Of a stretch of DNA of 64,000 nucleotides, positions 23,991 through 33,795 are shown piece after piece. Source of the stretch: Pseudomonadales bacterium (GTDB lineage Bacteria > Pseudomonadota > Gammaproteobacteria > Pseudomonadales > Azotimanducaceae); assembly GCA_019634925.1 (NCBI GenBank), contig JAHCAL010000003.1, positions 534,558-598,557 of the forward strand, in the 5' to 3' direction. The position numbers were made by a program, and so were the translations under genes. The notes beneath the pieces were generated by a model. The model made no database searches. It was not told the origin of the DNA and worked only from the letters and a program-made list of their open reading frames with translations. How positions within the stretch are numbered: position 1 is the first letter of the stretch; every line of letters starts with the position of its first letter.

Positions 23991-25083
23991 AAAAATTGAA
24001 ATACTCGTCCTGCCCGGTGACGGGATCGGTACCGAGGTCGTGCCCGTCGCGGTCGCGGTCATGCGCGCCGCAGCGGCGCGCACCGGGCTCCAACTCGCGT
24101 TCAGCGAGGCGCTGATCGGCGGTACGGCGATCGACCGGACCGGCTCGCCGCTGCCGGATGAGACCGTCGAACGTGCCCGGCGCGCACGGGCCGTCCTGCT
24201 CGGCGCGGTCGGCGGACCGAAATGGGATGCGCTGCCGACCCGCGAGCGCCCGGAGCGCGGCCTGCTCGGGTTGCGCGCGGCGCTGGGGCTGTTCGCCAAC
24301 CTGCGCCCGGCGCTGCTCTTCGCGCCGCTGGCCGACGCCTCCTCGCTCAAGCCGGAACTGGTGGCCGGGCTCGATCTGCTCATCGTGCGCGAGCTGACCG
24401 GCGGCATCTATTTCGGCGAGCCGCGCGGCATCGAAACGGTGAACAACGAGCGCCGCGGCTTCAACACCGACGTCTACACGGAGCACGAGATCGACCGGAT
24501 CGCCCGGGTCGCGTTCGACCTGGCGCGCAAGCGCAACCACCGGCTCTGCTCGGTGGACAAGGCCAACGTCCTCGAGGTCACCCAGCTGTGGCGCGAGGTC
24601 GTTACCGGGGTCGGGGCCGACTACCCGGACGTCGAGCTGTCGCACATGTACGTGGACAACGCCGGCATGCAGCTGGTGCGGGCGCCGAAGCAGTTCGACG
24701 TGATGGTCACCGGGAACCTGTTCGGCGACATCCTGTCCGACGTCGCCGCGATGCTGACCGGTTCCCTCGGCATGCTGCCGTCGGCCTCGCTCGCCGCCGA
24801 CGGCGCAGGCCTCTACGAGCCCGTGCACGGCTCCGCGCCGGACATCGCCGGCCAGGACAAGGCCAATCCGCTCGCGACGATCCTGTCGGCGGCCATGCTG
24901 TTCCGCTACAGCCTCGACGCGCCGGCGGCGGCCGACGCGATCGAAGCGGCGGTCGACCGGGTGCTCGAGGCCGGCTACCGCACCGGCGACATCCTGGGCT
25001 CGGGCGACCGTACCGGGCTGCGGCTGGTCGGCACGCGCGAAATGGGCGAGCGGGTCATCGAACAACTGGAGAGTGCGCCATGA
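23983..25083 (+). CDS. leuB: 3-isopropylmalate dehydrogenase
   Basis: NAD-dependent oxidative decarboxylase of leucine biosynthesis (366 residues from GTG 23983). [76 protein letters not shown] and [19 protein letters not shown] are all present and cover the substrate, metal and NAD sites. GTG at 23974 is an alternative start with poor spacing. It overlaps leuD upstream and asd downstream (ATGA). Confidence 0.97.
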   Translation: MSEKIEILVLPGDGIGTEVVPVAVAVMRAAAARTGLQLAFSEALIGGTAIDRTGSPLPDETVERARRARAVLLGAVGGPKWDALPTRERPERGLLGLRAALGLFANLRPALLFAPLADASSLKPELVAGLDLLIVRELTGGIYFGEPRGIETVNNERRGFNTDVYTEHEIDRIARVAFDLARKRNHRLCSVDKANVLEVTQLWREVVTGVGADYPDVELSHMYVDNAGMQLVRAPKQFDVMVTGNLFGDILSDVAAMLTGSLGMLPSASLAADGAGLYEPVHGSAPDIAGQDKANPLATILSAAMLFRYSLDAPAAADAIEAAVDRVLEAGYRTGDILGSGDRTGLRLVGTREMGERVIEQLESAP

Positions 25084-26096
25084 AGTCCGTCAACGTTGCG
25101 ATTGCCGGCGCCACCGGCGCGGTCGGCGAGGCGCTGCTCGAGATCCTCGAGCAGCGGAAGTTTCCCGTGGAACGTCTGCACCTGCTGGCGAGCGAGCGCT
25201 CGGTCGGCAAGCGGCTGCAGTTCCGCGGCAAGTCGATCAAGGTGGAACTGCTCGACGATTTCGACTTCGCCGACGTCCAGATCGGGCTCTTTTCCGCGGG
25301 CGGCAGCCGTTCGGCGGAACACGCACCGCGGGCGGCCGCGGCCGGCTGCGTGGTGATCGACAACACCTCGCACTTCCGCTACGAGCCGGACATTCCGCTG
25401 ATCGTCCCGGAAGTGAACGCGCATCGGCTGGCCGACTACCGCAACCGCAACATCATTGCCAATCCGAACTGCTCGACCATTCAGATGCTGGTCGCGCTGA
25501 AGCCGATCCACGATGCGGCGCGGATCACCCGGATCAACGTGGCGACCTACCAGGCCGTGTCCGGGGCCGGCGCCAGCGCCATCCAGGAGCTCGCAGGACA
25601 AACCGCCAACCTGCTGAACGCAAAGGAAATAGAGCCGAAGGTCATCCCGAAACAGATCGCCTTCAACGCGGTGCCGCAGATCGACGTCTTCCTCGACAAC
25701 GGGTTCACCAAGGAAGAGATGAAGATGGTCTGGGAGACCCGCAAGATCCTCGAGGACGACAGCATCGGGGTGAATCCCACCTGTGTCCGCATTCCGGTGT
25801 TCTACGGGCACTCGGAGGCCGTGCACGTCGAGACCGAACGCAAGCTCTCGGCCGCCGAGGCCCGTGCGCTGCTCGAGCGTGCGCCCGGCGTCGTGGTGGT
25901 CGACGATCCCGCGAACCGCGGCTACCCCACCGCGGTGACCCATGCCGCGGCGCACGACCCGGTGTACGTGGGACGGATCCGCGAGGACCTGTCGCATCCG
26001 CGCGGGCTCGATTTCTGGATCGTCGCGGACAACGTCCGCAAGGGCGCAGCCCTCAACAGCGTGCAAATTGCCGAACTTCTGCTAGAAGTTCTGTGA
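25080..26096 (+). CDS. asd: Aspartate-semialdehyde dehydrogenase
   Basis: Reduces aspartyl phosphate to the semialdehyde, the branch point for Lys/DAP, Thr and Met. 338 residues. NADP motif [17 protein letters not shown] (7-23); active-site Cys131 in [10 protein letters not shown]; catalytic His244 in [29 protein letters not shown] is typical of the shorter asd class of Gram-positive bacteria and pseudomonads. ATG overlaps the leuB stop by ATGA. leuB-asd-fimV is a known gammaproteobacterial order. Confidence 0.97.
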   Translation: MKSVNVAIAGATGAVGEALLEILEQRKFPVERLHLLASERSVGKRLQFRGKSIKVELLDDFDFADVQIGLFSAGGSRSAEHAPRAAAAGCVVIDNTSHFRYEPDIPLIVPEVNAHRLADYRNRNIIANPNCSTIQMLVALKPIHDAARITRINVATYQAVSGAGASAIQELAGQTANLLNAKEIEPKVIPKQIAFNAVPQIDVFLDNGFTKEEMKMVWETRKILEDDSIGVNPTCVRIPVFYGHSEAVHVETERKLSAAEARALLERAPGVVVVDDPANRGYPTAVTHAAAHDPVYVGRIREDLSHPRGLDFWIVADNVRKGAALNSVQIAELLLEVL

Positions 26097-26148
26097 AAGC
26101 TCGGTAATCTCTCGCCGGAGGATCAGCGCCTCGATACGCCTGCCGCTA

Positions 26149-26187
26149 CCCCGCCAATATTGGAACCTGGTGCAATGTTTGGCGGGG
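26149..26187. other. Inverted repeats between asd and fimV
   Basis: CCCCGCCAA (26149-26157) pairs with TTGGCGGGG (26179-26187) around a 21-base loop; inside, CCAATATTGG (26154-26163) is a perfect 10-base palindrome that would compete with the outer stem. No T-run follows. The remaining spacer to 26299 shows no clear promoter. Confidence 0.5.
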
Positions 26188-26299
26188 CGCTATCGGTTAG
26201 GGTCGGATCCGGGGCCACATGGACGAGGCTCGCCCGTCGCAGCGACGGGCATCGGACCGTATTCCGATACGGCGGACAGACAGATTGAGGAACTTGCCT

Positions 26300-28666
26300 A
26301 TGGCCAGTGTGCTGCGCACGCGTCTGCGCTTTTTTCGGGCAGGCCCGCTCGCCCTGACGCTGCTGGTATTCGCCGGTCTGCCGGTGAAGGGCCACGCGCT
26401 CGGACTCGGTGAGATCGCGCTCGAGTCGAATCTGAACGAACGGCTGGTGGCGGAGATCCCGCTGACCGACCTGCGCGGTCTCGAAGCGGAGGAGATCCGC
26501 GTCTCGCTCGCATCGAACGCCGACTTCGAGCGCCTCGGGGTCGAGCGGTTCTTCTTCCTCGGCGACCTGCGCTTCCAGGTCGATATCAGCCGCGCCGGCA
26601 CCGGCCGCGTCCGGGTGACCAGCGAGCGGCCGATCACCGAGCCCTACCTCAACTTCCTGGTGCAGGTGCTCTGGCCGCAGGGACGCCTGCTCAAGGAATA
26701 CACGCTGCTGCTCGACCCGCCGACCTTCTCGCAGGCGGCAGCGCCGGTGGTGCGACCGGCCGAGCAGGCGCCGCCGACCCGCACGGCCGGGGCCATCGAG
26801 CGGCCCGCGACCCGCGTCGACGTCGCGCCGGTGACGGCGCGCGCGCCGGCCGCGTCACCGCTCGACGCCGGGATCGTCGGCGACGAGTACCGGATGACCG
26901 ACCATACCGATACCCTCTGGAGCATCGCGCGGCAGGCGCGGCCTTCGTCGGCGGTGAGCGTGCAGCAGACCATGCTCGCGATCCTGCGCAAGAATCCCGA
27001 CGCGTTCATCGACAACAACGTCAACCGCATGAAAGCGGGTATGACCCTGCGCCTGCCCACCGAGGAAGAGGCGCGAGCGCTCAGCCAGGCCGAAGCCCTC
27101 GAACAGGTTGCCCTCCAGGATCGTGCATGGCGCGGCGAATCGGTTGCCGACGCGGGCGCGCAGCCGCCCCCGGCTGCGGCCCCGGCCGCGGGTCCCGCAG
27201 CGATCGATGCGAGCCCAGCGCCGGCGTCCGCGCCCGCGGCAACGGAAACCGCCGAAGGGCGCCTGCGGATCGTGGCCGGTGCCGGTGACAGTCCGGTTGC
27301 CACGGTCGAACCGGGTGCCGGCGAGACCACGGTCGGCGGTGCGCCCGCACCCGACCTCGCGGCCGCCCTCGAAGAACGCGATCGACTGGCGCGGGAGGTG
27401 TCCGACCTCGCAAGCCAGCTCGACCGCGAGAAGGAACTCGCGGCCAACCAGCTGGCAGTGAAGGATCGCCTGCTCGAGGTCAAGGACCAGCAGATGGCCG
27501 AAGTCGAAGCCGAACTGGCGCGCCTGCGCGAGGCCGGCTTGGCGGCTGCACCCGCTCAGAGCCAAGATCAGAACGCCCGGCGCGATGCGCCGGCCTGGTG
27601 GCAATCCCCGCTCGTGATGGGCGCGGGTGCCGGCGTTGTGGTGTTGCTTCTGGCGGTTGCCCTGGTCGCAGCGCGCCGGCGCCGCGCCGAGCAGGCGTTC
27701 GCGGTGCCCGCACGCGCCGCGGAGCCGCAGGTTGGGAGTCGCGCCGCGAAAGCGCCGTTCGATGCGCGCGCCCGTGCGCCGGCCGCCGAGCCGGCGGTGG
27801 CCGGTGCCGCAGGTTTCGCGACGGGGCAGGGCGCACGTGCGATGGCTGCCGAACCGGCCGGCGCCGAATTCTCCGACGTGATCGCCGAAGCGGACGTCTA
27901 CCTGACTTACGGTCGCCACGGCCAGGCCGCGGGCCTGCTGCAATCGGCGCTCGAAAACGATCCAATGCGCCAGGACGTGCGCCTGAAGCTTCTCGAAGTG
28001 CTGGCCGCGGCCGGTGATCGCGCCGGCTTCGATACCGAACTCACGGCGCTGCGCGCGCAGGCGACCGATCCCGGGTTGCTCGAAGCCGCGACTGCGCTGG
28101 CCGCCTCGTTCGGCGCCGCCGGCGCCTCCCACGGGTCGGCACAAGTGGATCGGAACCTCATCGAATACGACGTCGAGCTGTTCCCGGAACGCGCCGATTC
28201 CGCGGCGGATACCGCCGCGGATGCGACCGTGGTGCGGGCCGCACCCGCGCCGGTGGCCGGGACCGAGGACATCCCCGACCTCGAAATCGACCTCGGTGGT
28301 CCCGTCGAGGGCGCCGCGGGCGCACGACTCGGACAGGGTCAGGCGGGCGATCCGCAGGCCGGCATGCTGGGCGGCGATCTCGGCATCGACTTCCGGCTCG
28401 ACGACGAGGCGTTCCGCGTCGAGGCGGACGACCTCGAGGCGCTGGACGATACCGCGCTCGCACGCGAAATGGACGGTCTGCCGCTCGAGGAAGAGGCATT
28501 CGAATTCGCCGACGAGGGCGACAGCGCGAGCACCAAGCTCGATCTGGCGCGCGCCTACAACGAAATGGGAGATGCCGAAGGCGCCCGCGAGATCCTGCTC
28601 GAGGTGCTGAAAGAAGGCTCGACCGAACAGCAGCAGGCGGCGCAGGAGCTGCTGGCCCGCCTGTGA
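26300..28666 (+). CDS. fimV: FimV-type polar/pilus assembly protein
   Basis: 788-residue inner-membrane protein. Signal peptide (1-33, hydrophobic GPLALTLLVFAGL), then the FimV N-terminal domain (LGLGEIALESNLNERLVAEI), a LysM peptidoglycan-binding domain about 195-255 (TLWSIARQA...NRMKAGMTLRLP), a coiled coil about 355-410 (ALEERDRLAREVSDLASQLD), a single transmembrane helix about 436-460, a long acidic cytoplasmic region with TPR-like stretches, and a C-terminal FimV motif (TKLDLARAYNEMGDAEGARE). In Pseudomonas, FimV/TspA proteins act at the cell pole in type IV pili and cyclic-AMP signalling. ATG at 26300 gives the signal peptide; TTGAGG precedes it by 9 bases. Confidence 0.92.
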   Translation: MASVLRTRLRFFRAGPLALTLLVFAGLPVKGHALGLGEIALESNLNERLVAEIPLTDLRGLEAEEIRVSLASNADFERLGVERFFFLGDLRFQVDISRAGTGRVRVTSERPITEPYLNFLVQVLWPQGRLLKEYTLLLDPPTFSQAAAPVVRPAEQAPPTRTAGAIERPATRVDVAPVTARAPAASPLDAGIVGDEYRMTDHTDTLWSIARQARPSSAVSVQQTMLAILRKNPDAFIDNNVNRMKAGMTLRLPTEEEARALSQAEALEQVALQDRAWRGESVADAGAQPPPAAAPAAGPAAIDASPAPASAPAATETAEGRLRIVAGAGDSPVATVEPGAGETTVGGAPAPDLAAALEERDRLAREVSDLASQLDREKELAANQLAVKDRLLEVKDQQMAEVEAELARLREAGLAAAPAQSQDQNARRDAPAWWQSPLVMGAGAGVVVLLLAVALVAARRRRAEQAFAVPARAAEPQVGSRAAKAPFDARARAPAAEPAVAGAAGFATGQGARAMAAEPAGAEFSDVIAEADVYLTYGRHGQAAGLLQSALENDPMRQDVRLKLLEVLAAAGDRAGFDTELTALRAQATDPGLLEAATALAASFGAAGASHGSAQVDRNLIEYDVELFPERADSAADTAADATVVRAAPAPVAGTEDIPDLEIDLGGPVEGAAGARLGQGQAGDPQAGMLGGDLGIDFRLDDEAFRVEADDLEALDDTALAREMDGLPLEEEAFEFADEGDSASTKLDLARAYNEMGDAEGAREILLEVLKEGSTEQQQAAQELLARL

Positions 28667-28676
28667 CCGTGCGCCC

Positions 28677-29486
28677 GTGAACGTCGCGCTCGGCATCGAG
28701 TACGACGGCGGCGCCTTCAACGGCTTTCAGCTGCAGAAGTCCGCCCCGTCCGTGCAGGGCGCGCTCGAAACGGCGCTCGCCCGGGTCGCCGACGGGCCGG
28801 TGCGCATCGTGCCGGCCGGGCGTACCGACACCGGGGTACACGCCACCGGCCAGGTGGTCAGTTTCGAGCCACCCAAAGCCCGTCCGGAGAAAGCCTGGGT
28901 GCGCGGTGCCAACGCGCTGCTGCCGCCGAGCGTGCGGGTCACGTGGGCGCGCAGCGTGGAACCGGGCTTCAACGCCCGCTTCGACGCGGTGGCGCGGCGC
29001 TACATGTATGTCTTTGCCGAGCGCCGTTACGAGCACGACGCCGGGTCCGCGCTGCTGCGCGGCCAGGCGCTCGAGATCGGCCGCCTCGACGACGGCGCCA
29101 TGCACCGCGCCGCGCAGGCGCTGCTCGGCGAACAGGATTTCAGCGCCGTGCGCGGCGCGGGGTGTCAGTCGCAGAGCCCGTTCCGCTGTGTCCACCGGAT
29201 CGCCGTGCAGCGCGCCGGGCCGTTCGTCGTGCTCGACATCACCGCGAATGCCTTCCTGCTCCATATGGTGCGCAACGTCGCCGGCGTGCTGCGCCAGGTG
29301 GGCGAAGGCAGTCGACCGCCGGCGTGGGTGGGTGCCTTGCTCGCCGGCCGCGACCGCACCGTCGCCGGCCCGACCGCCGCGCCCCACGGGCTCTACCTGG
29401 TGCACGTGCACTATCCCGGCCGGTCGTTTCCGGAACCGGCGCTACCCCCCCTGCTGCGCGTGCTCGGCGGGCTCGACCGCTTCTGA
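28677..29486 (+). CDS. truA: tRNA pseudouridine(38-40) synthase TruA
   Basis: Modifies U38-U40 in tRNA anticodon stems. 269 residues; the catalytic aspartate is in AGRTDTGVHATGQVVSF (Asp51) and NAFLLHMVRNVAGVLRQVGE is the second conserved block. GTG at 28677 gives the family start MNVALGIEYDGGAFNGFQLQ. It lies ten bases after fimV and upstream of trpF, as in many gammaproteobacteria. Confidence 0.96.
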   Translation: MNVALGIEYDGGAFNGFQLQKSAPSVQGALETALARVADGPVRIVPAGRTDTGVHATGQVVSFEPPKARPEKAWVRGANALLPPSVRVTWARSVEPGFNARFDAVARRYMYVFAERRYEHDAGSALLRGQALEIGRLDDGAMHRAAQALLGEQDFSAVRGAGCQSQSPFRCVHRIAVQRAGPFVVLDITANAFLLHMVRNVAGVLRQVGEGSRPPAWVGALLAGRDRTVAGPTAAPHGLYLVHVHYPGRSFPEPALPPLLRVLGGLDRF

Positions 29487-29514
29487 CCCGGCGTTGCCCT
29501 GACCCGGAGTTACC
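29483..29514. repeat. 16-bp tandem duplication starting at the truA stop
   Basis: CTGACCCGGCGTTGCC (29483-29498) contains the truA TGA and is followed directly by CTGACCCGGAGTTACC (29499-29514), two mismatches. The remaining spacer to 29653 holds a GGCGCAGGCGCC palindrome (29520-29531) and GC-rich sequence, with no clear promoter for trpF. Confidence 0.88.
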
Positions 29515-29653
29515 GGCAAAGGCGCAGGCGCCTGCGTTACGCGCGTCCGCGCCGTGCGGGCGTGCGCCTCGTCATTTCGGTTGCAGCGCACTAGACTACG
29601 CGCCTTCCGGAGGCCGGGCGGCACGCCGGGCCGGTTCGAGGCGCAGCATTCCC

Positions 29654-30310
29654 ATGACAACTTGGCCCATGGCAACCCGGGTAAAGAAGACCTGGGTGAA
29701 GATCTGCGGCATCACCCGGGTCGAGGACGCGTTGCTGGTCGTAGACGCCGGTGCGGATGCCCTCGGGCTCAATTTTGCCGACAGCCCGCGCCACGTCGGC
29801 GTCGCCACCGCGGCGGAGATCGCCCGGGCGGTGCGCGGGCGGATCGAGCGGGTGGCGCTGTTCGTCGATGCGCCGCCAGCCACCGTGCGTGCGGTACTCG
29901 ACGCGGTCGAGATCGACCTGCTGCAGTTCCACGGCGCCGAGTCCGGCGCGTACTGCCGGCAGTTCGGATTGCCTTACGTCAAGGTGATCCGGGTTCGGGC
30001 GCCGCTCGACCTGGCGACGCTGGAAGCGGAATACGGCGATGCGCGGGCGCTCCTGCTCGATACCTGGGTGGAAGGCGTGCCGGGCGGAACCGGACAGCGG
30101 TTCGACTGGTCTCTGTGGCCGCGGGCCGCGCGGCTGCCGCTGGTGCTCTCCGGTGGACTGACCGCGGAGAACGTCCGGGAAGCCGTGCAGCGGCTGGCGC
30201 CGTACGGCGTCGATGTGGCAAGTGGTGTCGAAGGTGCCCGCAAGGGCGAAAAAGATGCCGGCAAGGTCCGGCGATTCATGGCCGAGGTGCAAGGTGCAGG
30301 GAGCGAATAG
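29654..30310 (+). CDS. trpF: Phosphoribosylanthranilate isomerase
   Basis: TIM-barrel enzyme of tryptophan biosynthesis, 218 residues. [14 protein letters not shown] carries the catalytic Cys; [28 protein letters not shown] with [11 protein letters not shown] (catalytic Asp, phosphate loop) and [18 protein letters not shown] are intact. Start is uncertain among ATG 29654, ATG 29669 and GTG 29696; 29654 has the fuller N-terminus. It overlaps trpB if trpB starts at 30294. Confidence 0.95.
   Translation: MTTWPMATRVKKTWVKICGITRVEDALLVVDAGADALGLNFADSPRHVGVATAAEIARAVRGRIERVALFVDAPPATVRAVLDAVEIDLLQFHGAESGAYCRQFGLPYVKVIRVRAPLDLATLEAEYGDARALLLDTWVEGVPGGTGQRFDWSLWPRAARLPLVLSGGLTAENVREAVQRLAPYGVDVASGVEGARKGEKDAGKVRRFMAEVQGAGSE
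30284..30296 (+). promoter_or_regulatory. Ribosome-binding site supporting the trpB GTG start at 30294
   Basis: GAGG (30284-30287) is 6 bases before GTG 30294. The later GTG at 30324 has no comparable purine tract and would remove YDQP, which precedes DGHFG much as the N-terminus does in TrpB relatives. Confidence 0.5.
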
Positions 30311-31499
30311 ATACGATCAGCCCGTGGACGGCCATTTCGGCCAGCACGGCGGCCGGTTCGTCGCCGAGACGCTCATGCACGCGCTCGAGGCGCTGACCGA
30401 GCTGTACGAGACCGCGCGGCGCGATCCGGCATTCCAGGCCGAGTTCCAGAGAGACCTGGCGCAGTACGTCGGGCGTCCGACGCCGCTCTACTTTGCCGAA
30501 CGGTTGACCGAACGACTCGGCGGCGCGCGCGTGTATCTGAAGCGCGAGGATCTGAATCATACCGGCGCTCACAAGGTCAACAACACGGTCGGGCAGGCCC
30601 TGCTCGCGCGGCGGATGGGCAAGCCGCGCATCATCGCCGAGACCGGTGCGGGCCAGCACGGCGTCGCCACGGCGACCATCGCGGCGCGGCTCGGCCTCAC
30701 CTGCCGGGTCTACATGGGTGCGGACGACGTCAAGCGGCAGAGCCTCAACGTCTACCGCATGAAGCTGCTCGGCGCCGAAGTGGTGCCGGTGACCTCGGGG
30801 TCCCGCACCTTGAAGGATGCGCTGAACGAAGCCATGCGCGACTGGGTGGCCAACGTCGACACCACCCACTACATCATCGGCACGGTCGCCGGGCCGCATC
30901 CGTACCCCGCGATGGTGCGCGACTTCCAGTCGGTGATCGGCCAGGAAGCGCGCAGCCAGTGTCTGCAGCAGATCGGGCGGCTGCCCGACGTGCTGGTCGC
31001 CTGCGTGGGCGGCGGCTCGAACGCGATCGGGCTGTTCCATCCGTTCATCGACGATGCGGCGGTGCGCCTGGTCGGCGTCGAAGCCGGCGGACGCGGGCTC
31101 GAGACCGGGCAGCACGCGGCACCGCTCAACGCCGGTCGGGTCGGCGTGCTGCACGGCAACCGCACCTATCTGATGATGAACGACGACGGCCAGATCATCG
31201 AGACCCATTCCATTTCGGCGGGCCTCGACTACCCAGGCGTCGGTCCCGAGCACGCGTACCTGAAGGACATCGGCCGGGCCGAGTACGACGCGGTGACCGA
31301 CGACGAGGCAATGACCGCGTTCCGGCTGCTGAACCACTGCGAAGGGATCCTGCCGGCGCTCGAGTCGAGCCACGCGCTCGCCTGGGTGGCGCGCCACGCG
31401 CGTGCGCTCGGCCCGGACCAGGTGGTGGTGGTCAACCTCTCCGGCCGTGGTGACAAGGACATCATGACGGTGGCGGCGCTCGACGGGATCGAGCTGTGA
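30294..31499 (+). CDS. trpB: Tryptophan synthase beta subunit
   Basis: PLP enzyme condensing indole with serine; 401 residues from GTG 30294. [15 protein letters not shown], the PLP lysine in [15 protein letters not shown] (Lys94), [20 protein letters not shown], and the PLP phosphate loop [10 protein letters not shown] are present. GTG 30294 overlaps trpF by 17 bases; GTG 30324 is an alternative. The stop overlaps the trpA GTG start (GTGA), consistent with coupled synthesis of the alpha2beta2 complex. Confidence 0.96.
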   Translation: MQGANRYDQPVDGHFGQHGGRFVAETLMHALEALTELYETARRDPAFQAEFQRDLAQYVGRPTPLYFAERLTERLGGARVYLKREDLNHTGAHKVNNTVGQALLARRMGKPRIIAETGAGQHGVATATIAARLGLTCRVYMGADDVKRQSLNVYRMKLLGAEVVPVTSGSRTLKDALNEAMRDWVANVDTTHYIIGTVAGPHPYPAMVRDFQSVIGQEARSQCLQQIGRLPDVLVACVGGGSNAIGLFHPFIDDAAVRLVGVEAGGRGLETGQHAAPLNAGRVGVLHGNRTYLMMNDDGQIIETHSISAGLDYPGVGPEHAYLKDIGRAEYDAVTDDEAMTAFRLLNHCEGILPALESSHALAWVARHARALGPDQVVVVNLSGRGDKDIMTVAALDGIEL

Positions 31500-32308
31500 G
31501 CCGGCTGGTCGGTCGCCTCGACGCCTGCCGGGCCGGCGGGCGCAAGGCGCTGGTGACGTTCATCACGGCCGGGGATCCCGACCTCGCGGCCACCGTCCCC
31601 GCGCTGCACGCGCTGGTCCGGGGCGGTGCCGACGTGCTCGAACTCGGCATTCCGTTTTCCGACCCGGAAGCCGAAGGCCCGGTCATCCAGCTCGCGTCCG
31701 AGCGCGGTCTCGCCGCCGGCACCACGCTGCGCGGGTGCCTCGAACTGGTCGCGGCGTTCCGCCGTACGGATACCGAGACGCCGGTGGTCCTGATGGGGTA
31801 CCTGAATTCCCTGATCGCCATGGGCTACGCGACGTTTGCCGCCGCGGCGGCCGCGGCCGGCGTGGACGGACTGATCATGGTGAACCTGCCGCCCGAGGAG
31901 GCCGCGGAACTCGAGGCAGCGCTCGCCGCCGCGGGCATCCCGCTGATCTTCCTGGTGGCGCCGACCACTACCGACGCGCGCGCCCGGATGATCCTCGAGC
32001 ACGCCGCCGGATTCGTTTATTACGTGTCGCTGAAAGGCATCACCGGGTCCGAGATCGGCGATCACGCACTGGCGGCAGCGCGCCTGCGCTGGCTGCGCGG
32101 GCTGACCGCACTGCCGGTCATGGCCGGCTTCGGCATCAAGGACGGGGCGACGGCGGTGGCCATGGCAGCCGAGGCCGACGGCGTCGTGGTGGGCAGCGCG
32201 CTGGTCGCGACCATCGCGGCGGCGGCCGCGGAACCGGCGAGCATCCCGGGACGCCTCGAGGCCCAGGTGCGCGAGATCCGCACCGCGCTCGACCGGCCAC
32301 CGCGCTGA
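31496..32308 (+). CDS. trpA: Tryptophan synthase alpha subunit, with Glu at catalytic position 60
   Basis: TIM-barrel subunit that cleaves indole-3-glycerol phosphate; 270 residues. Without any indel up to this point, numbering equals the E. coli enzyme: Glu49 in [10 protein letters not shown] is kept, but the second catalytic acid, Asp60 in the usual DPxADGP, is Glu here (DPEAEGP, codon GAA at 31673-31675). Tyr175 (GFVYYVS) and the GFGI phosphate loop are kept. Glu may act as a longer-armed general base, so activity is plausible but possibly altered. It lies directly after trpB (GTGA overlap). Usually accD follows; here folC begins 4 bases later. Confidence 0.93.
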   Translation: MSRLVGRLDACRAGGRKALVTFITAGDPDLAATVPALHALVRGGADVLELGIPFSDPEAEGPVIQLASERGLAAGTTLRGCLELVAAFRRTDTETPVVLMGYLNSLIAMGYATFAAAAAAAGVDGLIMVNLPPEEAAELEAALAAAGIPLIFLVAPTTTDARARMILEHAAGFVYYVSLKGITGSEIGDHALAAARLRWLRGLTALPVMAGFGIKDGATAVAMAAEADGVVVGSALVATIAAAAAEPASIPGRLEAQVREIRTALDRPPR

Positions 32309-32311
32309 CGC

Positions 32312-33733
32312 ATGGTGCCGGCAACGCTCGCCGAATGGCTCGCGCATGCGGAGCGCCAGCACAGCGTCGGCATCGACCTCCGCCTCGACCGGATCACCCG
32401 GGTCGCCCGGGCGATGGGGTTCGCGCCGCCTGACTACCGGCCCGCGCCGCGCTCGGTGATCGTGGCCGGTACCAACGGCAAGGGTTCCACCACCATCTTC
32501 ATCGAGGCGCTGTTGCGCGCGACCGGGCACCGGGTCGGCGCGACCCTTTCGCCGCACGTGCACCGGTTCAACGAACGGGTCCGGCTCGACGGCGCGCCGG
32601 TGGACGACGCCGCGCTGTGCGCGGCCTTCGCGGCGGTCGAGCAGGCGCGCGGCGCAGTACCGCTCACCTATTTCGAATACTCGGCGCTGGTGGCCCTGCA
32701 GGTCTTCCGAGCCGCCGATGTGGAGATCGCGGTGCTCGAGGTCGGGCTCGGCGGACGCCTCGACGCATTCAACCTGGTCGGCGCGGATCTCGCCGTCATC
32801 ACCAGCATCGGCCTGGATCACGAGGCCTTCCTCGGCAGTGACCTCGAGCAGATCGGGCGTGAAAAGGCGGGCGTCATGCGGCCGGGGCGTCCGGTCGTGA
32901 TCGGCTCGGACGTGACCGCGTCGGTCCGCGCCGAGGCCCGCCGGCTCGGCTGTCCGCTGCTCGCGATGGGCGAACACTTCACGGTGCACGAGGCGGCCGG
33001 GCACTGGTCGTTCGAGGCCGCGCCGTCGTTTGCATCGGCCGCATCGCTTGGATTCGCCTCGGGCGCTTTCGAACGCCTGCCGTGGGGCGCGCTCGCGCCG
33101 TACAACTGTGCGCTCGCGATTGCCGCGGCGGGGTGTCTGACGCCGGTGTCGGCCGCCGCCGTACACGCGGCGCTTGCCGCCGCGACGCTGCCGGGACGCT
33201 GCGAGCCCCGCCAGGTCGGCGGATGCCTGCTGCTGCTCGACGTCGCCCACAACCCCGCCGGTGCCGCATTCCTGGCGCGCCAGGTGCGGGCGCGCTACCC
33301 GGGGCGACGGTTCGTCGGCCTGCTCGGTATGCTGGCGGACAAGGATGCGGCAGGCGTGGCCGATGCGTTTCCCTTTGTGGAACCTGCCGGCGGCGATGCC
33401 AGTGCCCGTGCGGAAACGGAAGCGGAAGCCGATCCCGATGGCGCCGGACTCGTCACGCACTGGATCTGCGTATCGACTGGCGGACCGCGCGGGCAGGGCG
33501 CCGATGTGCTCGCCGGGCGTCTGCGCGCCGCCTATGCGGGGCCTGCCGCGAAGGGTAGCCGCACGCCGACGATCGAAGCGGTCGAGGATCTGGCGGAAGG
33601 ACTCACCCGCGCATCCCGCGCGGCAACCGGCTGTGCTGGGAGTGGTATCCTTGCGTTCGGTTCGTTCGACCTGGTCGAGCGGCTGCGGAACCTGCTCGTG
33701 GCAGACCCGGTGGCGGGTGGCGGACGTGGGTGA
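32312..33733 (+). CDS. folC: Dihydrofolate/folylpolyglutamate synthase
   Basis: Mur-ligase-type ATPase that adds glutamate to dihydropteroate/folates; 473 residues, somewhat long because of a low-conservation insert around 365-395. P-loop VAGTNGKGSTTIFIEALL, LSPHVHRFNERVRLDG, FEYSALVALQVF and LEVGLGGRLDAFN, SIGLDHEAFLG and LDVAHNPAGA cover the catalytic site. ATG at 32312 comes 4 bases after trpA. The stop lies inside the first GGTGAGTC repeat. Confidence 0.95.
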   Translation: MVPATLAEWLAHAERQHSVGIDLRLDRITRVARAMGFAPPDYRPAPRSVIVAGTNGKGSTTIFIEALLRATGHRVGATLSPHVHRFNERVRLDGAPVDDAALCAAFAAVEQARGAVPLTYFEYSALVALQVFRAADVEIAVLEVGLGGRLDAFNLVGADLAVITSIGLDHEAFLGSDLEQIGREKAGVMRPGRPVVIGSDVTASVRAEARRLGCPLLAMGEHFTVHEAAGHWSFEAAPSFASAASLGFASGAFERLPWGALAPYNCALAIAAAGCLTPVSAAAVHAALAAATLPGRCEPRQVGGCLLLLDVAHNPAGAAFLARQVRARYPGRRFVGLLGMLADKDAAGVADAFPFVEPAGGDASARAETEAEADPDGAGLVTHWICVSTGGPRGQGADVLAGRLRAAYAGPAAKGSRTPTIEAVEDLAEGLTRASRAATGCAGSGILAFGSFDLVERLRNLLVADPVAGGGRG

Positions 33734-33794
33734 GTCGACGTGGGTGAGTCACGGGTCGGGCATTGGTGAGTCAATGGTGAGTCTTTGGTGAGTC
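33729..33794. repeat. Five GGTGAGTC repeats between folC and the dedD-like gene
   Basis: Perfect GGTGAGTC at 33729-33736, 33743-33750, 33765-33772, 33776-33783 and 33787-33794. The first contains the folC stop (TGA 33731-33733); the last three are spaced exactly 11 bp (TTGGTGAGTCA-like units). The array ends two bases before the TTG start of the next gene. Confidence 0.95.
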
Positions 33795-33795
33795 A

